DNA from: Enoplosus armatus | Taxonomy: Eukaryota > Chordata > Actinopteri > Centrarchiformes > Enoplosidae | DNA: 64,000 bases | Reading direction: 5' to 3' | NCBI RefSeq assembly: GCF_043641665.1 | Contig: NC_092188.1 | Span: 14,901,704-14,965,703, forward strand | Part shown: in pieces, positions 12,483 through 26,400 of the stretch | Numbering within the stretch: position 1 is the stretch's first letter | Layout of the letters: the number at the start of each line of letters is the position of its first letter | Notes under the pieces: model-generated | Databases searched by the model: none | What the model was told of the DNA's origin: nothing | What the model saw: only the letters and a program-made list of their open reading frames with translations | Program-made: the position numbers and the translations under genes

Positions 12483-13800
12483 ATCCTTCCTACCCCAGAT
12501 CAATGCAGTGCAATGCCTGGTGGGTACTGAAGTCTTCACAAGGCAAAGAAGAGCCGTGCTCGCAACGCCCACAGTGGAGCTGCAGCCTCCACCGAGAACT
12601 ACCGGTACCGAGATGCCCAGCTCGGGATGGTTTCCGGTAGATGCGTAAAATGTTTGGACCGGGCACTGGAAGAGGGGGAAAGTGTGAGGTGAGGAAATGA
12701 CCGGGCTGCTATTTTTAAACTAATTTCAAAGGAGGAGGCGGAGGAGGGTGAGTCGGGAGAGAGGTAATGTGGGTGCTGAGGTCCCGTGGGAGCAATAAGC
12801 CACAGTGAGTGAGTTTGGAGGGAAGATTTCTCGGCAGACAATAACCTAAGTTGCGCTCCAACTTGGCCGATACAAAACAAGCCGGCATCACGAGTAAATT
12901 GCACGTTCGCAATGCAGTGTTGCGTGTAAATATCTCGGTTTTCTGCACATCCTGGGTGCCATAAGGTGAATGTTTTTGTGCTCCCTTTTCGCTGAAATCA
13001 CTGCCGCTGTTTCACCACCTGAATCTCCATTTTCCACTGATCTGTGCACAGGCGTCAATGCACAACAAAGGATGCGTGTGATCTCCGGGATGTAGATGGT
13101 GTATGTCGATGTTTGTAGTCGGATGACTCCGTCAATGGCATGCCTCTTTTAAGGTCTGTATGTCGGGGTTTTATTTCCACTACAACGCGTCATGTTATGA
13201 AACAAAATAATTTATAGGCCTCTAAATGCTTTCCTCTGCTTGTTATTTTGTCGTCAGGGAGGGGAGCCTGCAGTGTCCAAATCAAAGCAATTTGAATTGT
13301 AGCTTTATTTTAGGCGCAGGATTGCAAAAAGCTTTAAAGATAGAAGGTCTTCTTCTCCAAAGTAAGAATTAGCTCATTTAAAGGCTGACAAATACATATC
13401 TGCTTCAAAGGCCTATCTGCATGTATGTGAAAAGCAGATCTTTTACGAAAACATCAGCAACAACAATAAATCCATGCATTTCAAATCCCACCTTATTTGC
13501 CGTACATTTTAATCGTGGTGTTTTTGTATAAAAACATCGCAAAATACGTTAACTGACAATGCTTTTATTTTGAAATGTATGGCCGGAAGTCGTCGTATCC
13601 GCTGTGGCTGATTTGACCCATTCACTCATCGGCATCTTGAGTCCACTGGCGCGAGATCCGCTCACGGAGAGGGAGGCAGGTCGATGTATGCAGCCTCCAC
13701 GCGCACACGTACGGCTCCGCTTTCTCCTCCTGCCGGGAGTAACGGCTGTCTTAATTTGATGCTTTCCACGCGGTAGACCGAGTCAACCTCTCAGGTAATT
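12483..13800 (+). promoter_or_regulatory. phactr4: CpG-rich region, probable phactr4 promoter and first untranslated exon(s)
   Basis: CpG density and GC content rise clearly at about 12540-12670 and again at 13570-13800, in contrast to the AT-rich flanks. Consensus-like donors follow each: gtgag|gtgagg at 12688/12689 and ctcag|gtaatt at 13793/13794. No long ATG frame precedes either donor, as expected for untranslated first exons. The first phactr4 coding exon with a good start is 8.6 kb downstream, so a distant non-coding first exon is needed or likely. Which of the two starts is used, or whether both are, cannot be told without transcript data. Confidence 0.4.
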
Positions 13801-16800
13801 TGAGTCTTGCCTCGGGAAAGAAAGCGGTTAAGTAATAGTCAGACTAATCTCGGCGATACAATTAGAAATCAGCGCTCCATTTAGATCTAATTAGGACATG
13901 GCTTGTTCGGGCAAAGATGGAAGACGTGATACACTTGCCCGTCTCATCCTCACGCCGCATATTGCGCTGACATTACAGTGTTAACCGGGATATGGTAGCC
14001 TAGCAAAGCTTTTTCTTTTTCACGTATTTTCATTTCTCAGTCATCTGTTGTGTTGTTAACCAATGAGAGGAGGAGAGTGGATTTTTTTTTCTTCAAGGAC
14101 ATTATAAGATATTGGATGCCACAAGGGGCATACAGTGATTTATTCAGACTACAAGTGTCAATTAGAGAGGAGGCTAACACACCTCCAGTCAGAGTGTTCT
14201 CAACAGGCATAAAAAGTGTATGTGTTCATAATTATTGTTTTATTGTATGTATTCCAATGAGTATTCACATTAAGAAATGTAAAACTAGTCAAATTTGGCA
14301 CATCTTGACCTCTTAAAGCCTGGCTAACAGTCTGCTCAGGTGCCTCCTCCTCCCCCCTCTTGAACCTCCATCTCTTCTCCTATACAGTAACATGCATTTC
14401 CTCTGGTTTCCTCTGCTTGTGGCGTAATAGCTCCTGAAGTTAATGTGCTCTGCCGAGAAAAAAATGCTGCCTCATGGCTTGTGTTGTAGCTCTTTCCACT
14501 TCCCATTGGAAGTCCCCCACCCCCTTTTAATGGGCCATTAAGAGGCAACCATGATGGTTAAGATGTCAGCTGGGCCTGATTGATTCGGTTAGACCACAGA
14601 TGAGACTGATCTGTGCCTGAGATTCCTCTGGAGCTCTCAGCTTAAATGTCTCTCCTCCCCCCACCACCACCAGGCAGCATCCCCTGGCAGGGAGCAGAGG
14701 TGGGCAGCCTGCCGTTGAGCTGGAGATGCTGAATGTGAAGTGAGCAAACCTGTGTACCATGTTAATGCTTGTTGGGTACGATTAATTACCTTTTAATGTA
14801 GAGAAGATGCATGGTGGTATGTGATGTCATGTCCCCCTGCAGTGCAGTCTTCACACAGGTGGGGGGGACACTGAGGAAGAAAAGTTTAGCAAAGGCGAGG
14901 AGCGTTTTGGGCTCCTTGTAAAAATAAAAAAAAAAGTGGGCCACTGGTCCCTGTGGTGAGTGATTCTTTTCTGGGGCAGGCTTGGCGATGACGCTCACCC
15001 GGCCCGGATTGGGAACACACACCCTCTTCCGTCCATTTCGGAGAGGGGTGCGGAAACTGCTGCTCGGATACACACTGCAGAAAGGTCCGAGCAGAGAGCA
15101 GATCTGACTTTGCTTTTCCCAAAACAACAGCCAACTTATTTTCTGGTCTACACATCTATCAGTGGTACCTCTCTGGAGCGGGCCTGTAAGTATGCTTCAG
15201 CTCAGTCCACCTGACTCAGGACCCACTGGTTTTAAATCAGTTATTTTGGAAGAGTGTTACTTGTTACAAAGTCTGTTTTAGACAAAAGTGTGGAGTTAAT
15301 GATTTTCCTCCAGTGACTTGGCAGCTTTTTGTGCCCAAAACCCGAGCCCTGGAGTGAGAAGCGCGCTGCTATTTAAAGATGGCATAACCCGGCCAGCTGC
15401 TGCCATTTCCGCTCCCGTCGTAATTGAATCAGCGCTAGTATAGTGTGCGCCAGAGAGGAGGGTGTGTGCGCTCCACAGAAGATTATACAGTTGCGACTTC
15501 TAGGCAGTCTGTAACGGCTACTTTCACATACCTGATTGGTGTCTCTTTGTTCCTGGTGAGCGTTTTTGTGGGATGGAAGCTGGTGAGGAGGCCAGTATTC
15601 CCAGCCGGTATCATTGGTCAGAAAGGATGTGGGTTTGGAATGGGAGTTTTCAAACAAGGTAGTTCATCCTGATTGTATAGAGTTGTAGGCAAGATTATAG
15701 TAAGAGTGGTGATTGATGAGGTAGGTAACTCTTGACTCATTTATTTACTCCTCTGTCAGGATGTTTAAGCTCCAGTTGGGTGTTTGTCGTTAATTGGTCG
15801 TGTGCGTCATGTCTTCTTCGATCTGTTTGCCCAACACTGTGAAGTGACTTGTGATGTCTGTCTGAGGCTTCAGAGAAAATGTCTTTCATGACAGTGAGCG
15901 ACAGAGGTCCTGCAGTTTGGACAGACTCATCACTTCCATATTGATCTGTTGTGTATGGCAGAGAGCAGAGAGAGGGTTAACAACTCAAAAGGGAACTAGG
16001 CCATTCAACATCCAGTTTTTATGGGCACATTCTGAGACTGGCTGTGAGCGTGACAGAAAGAGCAAGTGAAAGAGCAATATTTGATGGTGGAATGTATCTG
16101 CTCAAGCCAGTTCTGGCTCTTTTTTTCTCGTTTTGATCGTCTATGTTGTCCTTGACATGCAAGTGTTATGCATACATAACATATGAGGCTGTGGCTGAAA
16201 TGGTGGAAAATTCTCTGTTTGTAGCTCTACCCCCTCACTGCCTCAAATCCAGCCAAAGATATTTTCTCTTTCCCTGGATAGAGCGAAACACTCACCACTC
16301 GGCTCGATTATTTTGAGTCATCCAGCCAAGGCTGTGGCACTGGGCGGGAGTGTAAAAAATTTCATCTCCTACCACGGATACATCTGCCTCCTCTCAGTGG
16401 TGTTAGGGTTCTCCTCCAGTCTGTTTGTATGGCTGCACTGTGACCACTACAATACTTTTAAAGCCCACTTTATGTGGCAGGAGTATTGGTCTGTTTGATA
16501 TCCAGCTGTTGTTACTCTGGCTTCTTCTTTTGGTAGGGAAGTTCACCTTTGACCCTGCCAGTAAATTGGCCTGAAGAGGAACAGCCGGAATATAATTGTA
16601 TAGGTAGGAAACCCTCTCTGTGTTTACACGTATGATTTGTGCTGTGGACAGACCGAGCTTTACTTCATGGCAGGACATCGATTGTCGCTTACAGTCTCAG
16701 GCCTCCTGTGGCCTGGATACCATCACACAGTCTAAAGCAGCTTTTGCTTTTATCTGGTCATTCGTTGAAAATAATGTTTGCCCGCAAGACGAGGAGGCTG

Positions 16801-17158
16801 CAATTTGGTTAGACCAGCAGTTCACTGAAATGTAACATGATATTGAGCTCCATTAGGCCACCAGAAGGATTACTTTGCATTGAAATTCCTCAGTAATGTT
16901 GAGAGAGGAACTGAAGGAATTTTGCAGCCTCTTTTAGGGTTGGAGTTTGGATCATATGCACTTTTTTCACTGATGGTTATAACCAGCTTCTTTTTTTTTT
17001 CCTCACGTTATTTGCTTTTTGGTTTCTCATGTGAAGCCAATGTCTGTGTTTGTTTTTCTTGATTGCCCCAAAAGATGTGGCTTTCATAGTATTGTAGCTA
17101 TGTAATTGCAAAGAATAGACAATTTGCTGTCCATTGTGTCATGATCCTGTTAAGTCTG

Positions 17159-17543
17159 GGGCTGCAACTAATGATTATTTTGAGTTCATTCTTTTCTTGT
17201 CTTCTTTTCTTTTTTTGGTTTAATCATGATAATTCCCTACGGCCCAATGTGATGTCTTACAGTTGCTTAAAAATTAAATTTACAATATTGTAAAAAGGCA
17301 GCAGATCCTCACATTTGAGAAGCTGTAACCAGGGAATGTTTGGCATTTTTGCTTTATAAACAACTTAAATGATTAACCGATCAACACATTTTTTGCCAGT
17401 TTATTTGTTGTCTTATCGACTAATGGTTTCAGGCAGGGCAGCACCTGATGATTATTTTCATTATCGATTAAAAATGACAAACATTTGATTATCAAAGTAG
17501 CTGCTAATTAATTTTCTGTTGATCGACTATTTGTTACAGCTCT
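17159..17543 (+). repeat. Dispersed teleost repeat, family B copy 1 (nested or rearranged)
   Basis: It begins 'ggctgcaactaatgattatt', passes 'cacatttgagaagctgtaac' and ends 'ttgttacagctct'. A second internal restart of the 5' motif occurs at about 17440 ('gatgattattttcattatcg'), so this is either two overlapping fragments or an internally duplicated copy. Related copies are at 26803-27095 and, in reverse, 46985-47254. Confidence 0.7.
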
Positions 17544-20524
17544 AGTTTCAGTGATGCGAGAAATTGATCATTCACTACTTTCTATTGTCCCTCCATCCTA
17601 TCTCAAGGAGCAGCACCATCCTAGAATTCATCCTCTTTTCTCTTTGAGTGGATAAGATGTTGATATTTCCATCGTCAACAAGTGGGCACATGCAACAGGT
17701 GCAGTAAGTGCAGGACAGTAAAGACACGTTTTCTTGGTTTCTTTCATGAGAACCTTTTGTGCTCCAGTCTAACAGATGAATTCAGTTCATAGCAGCCTCT
17801 GTCTGGTGATGTCAAACTCGGTCTCCTCTCTGAACTGAGTTAAATCTCAGTTGACTCTGTTTCCCCTGCTCTGCTGCCCTCCGTCCAGCCTTTTGACGCT
17901 ATAATCGGAAAACGGGAAGATCCTATTTAACCTGCACACTGAGCCTAATACTGGTTATCTTTAATCCCAAATGAAAACTGCTTGAAGACGGCAAAGCTCA
18001 GCAAGGTGTTCAGCACCAACTATAATTGTCTTGCCTCATTTTTTCCAATTTTGTTTTGAAGTAGGAAATCTTTTCTTGTAATAGGTTAGCCACCTTTCAA
18101 TATCACATTAGAGTATTTGCCAATGCATTTCTTTTAACTTTTATATTTGTTCGGTATTTGCTTTGCCAGCTCAGTCAGTAACTAAAACTATCAACAGCGA
18201 AAACATTTTGTCATACATGAATTTCCCACTTCAGGTACTTAAAAGGGTTCGTTTGTGGTTATGAAGTGATGCACTTGGCCAACAAAAGTGTTTAATTACA
18301 TTCAGTGTTTCGATGAGAGGGCTTTGACTTTTTACACTTGAATAGTTTGAACAATGCCCAGTTTGGACCGCAGGTCTGAGTGTACGCCAGGAAACTGTTC
18401 TCCCACCAGACTTTAACACTACCGTCAGAGTGACGCAACAGAAATCGATTCACACGCCTGTCATCCAGTTTTGAGGATCACTGTAGCATCATTGCTTTTT
18501 TTAGATGATCGCAGTAGTGTCCTGCTGTAGTACATCTACTTCAAGTTTTACCAAACGGTGTGTGCTTTTATCTTTCGTCTCTTTTCAAGGGCCTTTTGCT
18601 TGTTTCTCTGCTTTACGCCTTGTCCTACTGCACACTCGTTCAAATACAAGTTCCTTTCTACGCTGTCCTGCTGGAAATTGTATACGGCTTCACTAATTCT
18701 CTTTCCTGTCTCTTCCTTTTCATCCACACTTATGTATGTCTTTTTGGTCTGGCCTTTATTTTTAGTAGTAGTAATAGTATGGTTACAGAAGATCTGCTCA
18801 AGTTAGCGTCATGAAAAATAAGTAACAAACGTGTTCACCTCCGTTCCTGAGGTTTAATATCATCTCCCTGACTGTGACGCTTATATGCAGTCCTGCAGCT
18901 GGAGGTGCTGTTTGAGCTTGACTCTGACTGGACTGAAAATGTATCTGGTGTTGGCCCTTAAGCACAACATGTAAAATGGCAGCTTTGCCACATGATTAAC
19001 AGGGAATGTAGATGGTTTTGTTGCATCTAGTCGATGAAGCTTGATGTCATCTTCATGCTGTTTATGACTAACTATGATCTAATCTTCTTTATCAGAGGGG
19101 TTAAGATGGGTGGAGCTGCCATCTTAAGCATGCTGGAGACCTGAAAAGAATACTGCTATACTGCTGCTGAGGACCTCAACCACCCCCACCCCACCCATGA
19201 CTTTCTATAGTGTATGTCTATACTTTTTTCTATTTACACAAATCCACAATTAATGATTCTAAGGTCATTTATAAAGGGGACAATGTCAAGCATCTTATAA
19301 TTATTAATATTGTGTATTAAAAGTATTTTGAAAGATTAATTATATTGCCAATACATTTTTTGGAGAATGTAGGATTTTTTTTACGTGTTAATGAAATAGT
19401 AATTTCTAAAAGCAATGCAATCTTTAATCTAAAAACTAGATTAATGGATAATCTAGAAAAACATATCTACACATAATGACTAATATACTGTATTTAATAT
19501 GTGATTTATTCAGCTAAATAGAAGCACAAATGGCTTGATTTTAAATTTGGCTTGAAAGTGGGATTATTTGGTTTATCTTTCCCAGATCAGTTTCAGTTAG
19601 ATGCTTCAGATACTTTTATACTGGAAGGATTAATTAGGGCTTTTAAGGAATTTTAATGAAAACATTTAAGACTAAATATCTCATGAATCCAAAACCACAA
19701 TGTTGATGTTTTTTGGAGCATCACTTGCAAGAAAAAGTTTGAGGGAAAACCAAATTACTACATCCACTACACTGCTTTCACTTGGTGTGTCTCAGCTCAC
19801 ATTTTAAACTGGTGTTGATGCTCTGTTGAACTCTTGTTTTTCAGGAACCGTTGATTGGTGTGCCTCAAACTCTGTAATGGAAAATCGTGGTGAGTACCAA
19901 GTTGCTCGTTGTGGTTTGTAAAGTGCAGTGTTAATGCTGTGGAGAGAGCTGTGCATCCACTGTGCTTATGAGGTCTGTCTAGCCTCTGCACGTTTTATGA
20001 GCCACTCAGGACTCCAGCTATACATCTTCTCAACCTTAAGGGCCTGATTGAGGATCAGCTTCCCCTCCCAAAGCTTGGGCTTTCAGGGTTTTCCCTGGTC
20101 GGAATATATCTATGTGTTAATGTGTGTGTGCTGTGTTGCAGAAGAGCTGGTTCAGTGAATATCTGTTGTATCATTGTTGAAGTTACTTTTTAACTTTTTG
20201 AGAATTTGCTGCATATTAAGATGAGCTGCTGAATTGCTTTCAATTACTCGCACGGCAACACTGGCCCTTCCCTCTCTTGTAAACGCAGCAGCTGTGAAGG
20301 AAAAGGAAGTGTTAACCTTTGATTATGTGTGCTGGTGGTTTTTGGTTCACCTGTAGCTCTTCAGTTTGCCAGTTCCCTTTTTTGTAAAACTAATCTGCCA
20401 AATAAAGGCAGTGGACATAAATGTCCAAATGTGCTTAGACTTCCTGTGGCTACTTCATAATAAAAGCCCACGCAATTCCCAGCACTGCAAGACTGAAAAA
20501 CATCTACAGGTGTGAATTTTCATT

Positions 20525-20635
20525 AAAGGAACAGTTTGGCATATTGGGGGGAAATAAATTGCCTTTTTGACGAGTGTTAGGTGAGAGAATCAATGCCACG
20601 TTCATGAAGCTACGGTTACCAGCCGCTTAGCTTTG
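20525..20635 (+). repeat. Dispersed teleost repeat, family C copy 2
   Basis: It matches the family at 30586-30705 in order ('aaggaacagtttggcatatt', then 'gagagaatcaatgccac', then 'atgaagctacggttaccag'). It is a diverged forward copy within the inferred phactr4 first intron. Confidence 0.65.
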
Positions 20636-22383
20636 GGGGGACATTTGGGGGGGAAAATGTTCTATCATGACTGACAGCAGTGACACAGGGCTTTCCAAAG
20701 GGCACGCTTCATGCTCTGCCCATGTTGGACATGTATGTGTATGTATGTGTGTACCTGCCTCTGTCTGTCTACCTTCCTGCCTGCCTGACTGCTGAAGTGG
20801 CCTGGCCCAGTCTGTTATCCAGGTCAGGCCAACAGGTTCTGGGCTCATGCGGATTGGCTCAGCTCTCTCTGGAAGCCGGCCCGGTGTGGAGGCTGTATGT
20901 GGGGCACAGGGAGAGAAAAGGAACGCTGCCGAATACTCTAGCTCTCCATCTTTTAGAAGCAGCTCAAGATGCAGCCAAACGCTCAGAAAACTCTGATCTA
21001 TCCGGGCACAATGACACAGCTCAATGCACTGGATTCCTCTGAGGAGCAGTAGGACAAGGTTTTCTGAAGACATACAAACCTCAAAAGGAATCAAAGCACT
21101 AATTCAGGGGTCTAGTTCACACTCTCTCTCTTTTTTTCTTGTAGTTAAGAGAAAGCAGCCTCTTTTTTCTTTCCTACTCTGCCTCTCTTTTCAGGCCCCA
21201 AACAGGGCAGCTCTCCTTGGCAAACATGTTTCAAAGTCATGCTAATGCCTCCAAGACTGTTCAAATTGCGATAAGAGACTTGGAGATGTGCATAAAACTG
21301 TGTCGGGAGGCATTAAGAGAGGTGAGCAGCATGATAAACACCCTCTGTACTACTGAACAACAGTAATAGCAGCTTAATATTAGCGTGCTTGATGGATGTA
21401 GATCGACACATCTTCCTGTTTGTCAGATTGGCTTGTGATCTTTGATTCCTCCTTTAGCAAGTTCAGAGTCGTAGTAGCAGCTGTATTTCTGCTGGGAGTC
21501 TCGTCTGTTCTTCATGTTAAATGTTGAGAGGAGGCAGCTTCTCAGACACACTTGACCTTTACTCAATGCCCACAAAAAGTATCTGATCTTGTGTAACATT
21601 TCTCCTGATTGAGGCCATTGATTGAAATTGCTCCAATTTCTTTTTGCTCCATCCTTCATATCCAGACTAAATTTAAGGTTTTTGTTTGTCAGGTTAGATG
21701 CATTACTAATTTAGGAGTGGCTTATGCAGATTCTGTCTATTTTCCACTCTCCTCGTCATCTCAATGCTAGGAAGGCAAGAAAATACTGACACCAGTGTGC
21801 GAGGCAGAGAATTGTTTTCTGCGCACGCAATGTGGTCTGAGCTCTAGTTTCTTCTGTTTGTTAAATCTTTTTATTGTAAAAGATTTGGTTTGGCCTGGAT
21901 CAGAGTGTTATGATCGTGCAAGTCCTTGTTCTCTTGAGACCCACTGCACCACACAGCGTACATTACATTACACATACGTTATTGGATGCACATATTGCAC
22001 CACATACCGCAGCACACTCATCAAATTGAAAACATAACTCGTTCCTTCTCCCAGGAATGGTAGGCATCTTTCAGTGAATGCTGACCTGTGCTGTTAGCCA
22101 AGGAGGGAGGGTCAGTGAGTGAAGGGGAGAGGGAGTCCAACTCCTGGAGGGAGGGAAGGTCTTAAGGAGATTGCGAGAGGGAGGGACGGGGGAAGGACTG
22201 AACTGAAAGGCGTAGAGGAAGGGTAGACGAGAGCAACACAGAGGAAGAAGAAAAGATCTGAGCCAGAGGAGACCAGGGGACTTTGTTGAAGAAGGAGGAA
22301 GGCAGGTGCAGCTGCTGGTCTGTCCAGGGTAGTGCGCACGTTTCTGGGTGCAGGACAGGTAGAGGCCCCTCAGGGGCTGGATC

Positions 22384-23420
22384 ATGGGACAGAGCCTTCG
22401 TGTGGAGACCCCAGCTCAGGACCCACAACAACACAACAATGGCGGTGAGTTGCTGGACTCACTCATGTAATCTGTGTGTACTTTCCTCAGTTATGCATTC
22501 CTCAAAAGCAACATACACAGCATGATATTAGTTTACTATTTTCTTCTTTTTGTTTTGATGAATTAAAGCATAGAGGAGAGATAGGGTTGGAGATTGTATA
22601 ATCAACTTTGCACAGTCTCCTCTCTCTCTCTCTCTGCCCCCACCCCCTTCATTTTCACCACAAGGAATGTTAAATCATTGGGATCATGTGGATGAATCTC
22701 AGCTGTGTTTTTACACACTCATGCATGTGTTGTGCACTTATTTTATATTACAGTGCACAAGACAGTTATTTGCTCAGGAAAATTAGATATTGAAAATATT
22801 TTTTTATTTAGGGATTGAGATTGTGTCTGTGATCAATTCCTAAAATGTTTCCCCTTTGATTATTGCAGTGGTTCATATTACAGATTACCAAATGAATCTT
22901 TAATCATAGATATATATTGACCTTGAGTTTGACAAAGTAGCAAGTAGTGAATTCATAGGACAGATTTAGGTATTTCTTACCTTAAACAGCATGCTCTAAT
23001 GGTATTTATTTGACTTACTGCTACTATGCTTTTGGGTTTTAAATGGTTGAATGATTTTAGGCCACACAAGGTGTTACAATAAGCAAACACAGTGGTTATA
23101 ACCCCTTTGTTCTGTCAATTAAGTAGATTAAGATTCATAATCTGGCCTGGAAAGGTTGGGGTTATGAGGTTGGAGGTATTTCCCAACCATTGCACCCCGT
23201 GGAAGGGGTGTTTCTTATGCAAGTGATCAGGATTACTTTGCTTGCAGATTGGCTAAAGGCCGGGCCCTTTAAAACAACAATCTCCTTTTAACCACATGCT
23301 CACCTGACCCGGCCTGCCATGACTCATTGAATCATGAGGTTAGAGGGAAATCTGGCCTCTCTGGGAGATGTCTGAGAGAGTGGTGGGTGTGGCCTCAGGA
23401 TAGGGGTACGTCAGAGAAAA

Positions 23421-23465
<45 letters not shown>

Positions 23466-26400
23466 GTGTCACCCACCCCCATGTTTCCTGAATGGTATGC
23501 CTTATCTTGGCAGAGCTCCTGATTACAGAGCATGACTATTAGAATTCTGGTTCTGGCCTTGTTCTGAATGGAAATGTGTTTTGTATCATCTAGATGTTTT
23601 AACAGTCTGAATATGAATTAGTTTCACTGGTGTCAGCTGTGTTGTACCTTGCAGCACTGTGTTTCCATGAGCAGTACAGTGGACTGTGTTATTGAATGTG
23701 AGGGGAAGAGGTTGTCTTTGTTCTCGGTCACAGAATCAGGGTGGAGTGCCGTTTCCTCCCTGTGTTTCCAGGCTGCCCCCCCCCCCATAACTCCTGTACT
23801 TTTTCTGTCTTTGTAGCTCTTTTTTTACCCTTTACTCCCATTTCCAGACCCACAGTCGCACACAGCTGCAGTGCCACCGCGCACCAGACGCAGTTGAAAC
23901 AATGACATGTTGGAGAGTTTTTCTTTCTATCTGTGAAGAATCATTTTGAGTGGATCCACAGCTCTCTTAGATGTACTGTACTTTTTGTCCTTTTTTGTGT
24001 CGGTGGATTGACACATTTTATAATCAGGCATCGCTGGGTAATGTACAAGTCTCCTAAGGATGTGGTCAGTCATCTTTTTCAAATAGATGCCTGCTGCATG
24101 GGCTGAGTTCTGTGCGATCGTCATCTCTGCAGTGCTCTGGAGTGTGCAGGCCTGGCACAGGCAGCTCTTATCCTGCTTCACTGGCTTCAGCTGAGCCACT
24201 GTGTCAGAGGCTCCTCTGACAGAGCAGTCTGCTGTGTGAGAACCTCAGTTATGGTTCACGGGGAAGCTGCCTTAAGCAATGCTTAATCTGGATGTTATGG
24301 CAGCTGGTCTGAACCCTCAGATTTCTACCTCGCCAAGATAAACTGGATTTCCATGGTGCGGACATGTCCCTTGAACCCGGACCCCCTCTGCTGTAGTTTC
24401 GAACAGCTCTCTGCAACTCGTCTTTCTGGCATTTTCTGTTGGGATACATACAGGACAGTTGATTTTGGGGTTGCCGAATGCTTCCTGCTTCCCCATGGCA
24501 TGCTGTTTCAAGTCCCGCCACCATGGAAGCTGGACGCTTAACACCCCTCTTCCAGGTAGATTAGTGTCTGTGTTTTGAAAGGCTTGTTGAAAGTTAAACT
24601 TCTCAGGACATAACTTTTTTACATTGAATTAGCAGTAGTGCGTGAATCTGAACAGTTCTGATTTTAACTGTTTTGGAGGTTTTACAGACGGTCATGCTTT
24701 TAAACACTTTGTAAGCAGTTCAGATTTTACCCCGCCAGCAGCATTGAGGTAGCCGTGTAGAGTAGCAGTTAAAGACTCTGTCCTTCAGCTGCAAAAAATG
24801 GGTTTGAAACCTGTGTCAGCAACCATCCACCATGCTAAAATGTCTCTTAGCAAGATACTGAACCCCTGTCAGCTCCAGGGGTGCTGGTCTTTAGCTAGCC
24901 TTGCTGTATGTGTCAAACAAAGAGTCAGTTTCCACCCAAGAACGATATTATTGTTATTATTATGCTCCTACGTTCTTTATTGGACTGCTAAGTACGCCAC
25001 ACCAGTATTGTAGGTATTGTTTGAGAGCATATTGTTGTGGGAATCAGACTGCAAGGCGTTATTGTCGCCGAGACATCCTGTGTGTTCATGAAGACTGGAT
25101 GTTTTAAATCGGACCCGATTCTCTCTCTACTGGTAAATATTATGTCTGCTGAGTACAGCAGCTGCAGCCTTGAAAGAGCTAATGTTTGAAACTCTCTCAG
25201 AGCTCAGCACCCTGTCAGTTGGCCTGTCAATCACGTAACCCAGAATATGTAACCATGACTGCAGAATGCCATTTAATGGAGTGCTTTAAGCCTTAATGGC
25301 ATCTCAATGATTAGTGTTCTTTAAAACGTTTCGCTCCTTGATTGTTGTATGTGTAGTATCATAACAGACAGTTTTTTTTCTGTACGACTGCACCCATGTT
25401 TGAGCCTCTCTCCTCTATAGAGGCAGCGAGGGCTGAAAGGCTGATAAGGCACAAGTCTCCATCCAGCTAAGGAATGTGAGCGCTTGACAGTGAGAGATCC
25501 TGGCTGAACGCCAGCGTCAGACCTCTCCTGTTAGCTGTGGATATGTGGAGGAGTCCATGAGCTCTCAGCATCACCCTGCCAAAGCACACTGAGTCCCCGA
25601 GAACTAACAGCTAAAGATAATAACAGCCGTAATGAGCACGGCCCTCTGTACATAGGCAGCAGATGAGCTCAGTAAGAACAGAAAGATATTGTGACAGCTG
25701 ATGGATCTATACTCTCCTTTTCTTAAGTTGCACAAATTACACAAAAACTGTTGGATTGATGTGAAATCACGACTTTGATTTTAGATGATGAAGCTGAGCA
25801 GCACCACAGCACAATGGTGGGAGAGGGGGGCAGCACGGGGGACAGCACCCCGAAGCGTAAGGGCAAGTTCTCTACCCTTGGCAAGATCTTCAAGCCGTGG
25901 AAGTGGCGGAAGAAGAAAAGCAGCGAGAAGTTCAAGGAAACTTCAGAAGGTTTGTGGTGTGAATTCATTGTATTCGTAGTGTGAATGAACTTCCCTCCTT
26001 CCTCACTGGTCATATCAGTTACATTCAGCTTTGATCAAAATTCCTGAATGCATGTGTTCCCTCATGTTTTCAGGGCACCACAATAAGACAATAGGCTGCT
26101 AACAAAATATCCTGTTGATTGAGGAGCTCTAAACTTGAATCTTTTGTATTCTGGAGCATGAGGTCACGCGCAAAATATGACAAATTTTACTGCAATATGA
26201 TTTTAGTGCAATATTTATAATATAGAGGAGAAAAAAAAGAAAACTCCATGTGTAACGTAAATTCTGTTTATTGACTGCAGAACTGGAGAGAAAGATGTCG
26301 ACGAGGCGTACGCGGCAGGAGCTTATAGAACAGGGAGTGCTGAAGGAGGTCCCGGACAACGGTAAGAGTGCTCCTGTGATTCATCTGATCTTTCTGCACA

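Larger units (their letters stand above)
13800..22300 (+). other. phactr4: Probable phactr4 first intron, non-coding
   Basis: The stretch between the CpG-rich region and the first coding exon contains no supportable coding exon. It holds two dispersed repeat copies (17159-17543 and 20525-20635). Short open frames around 15.4-15.7 kb and 18.5-18.8 kb have no domain match and no coherent splice context. Assignment to a phactr4 intron assumes the 12.5-13.8 kb region is its promoter. Confidence 0.45.

Noticed and set aside
15445..15672. 75-codon frame with a hydrophobic segment in the phactr4 upstream region
   Set aside because: It has no recognisable family, no matching splice sites and no other exon to join. 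The hydrophobic run alone is weak evidence.
24798..25107. Two overlapping open frames of about 70 codons
   Set aside because: They coincide with the tRNA-derived SINE-like element and its AT-rich flank.
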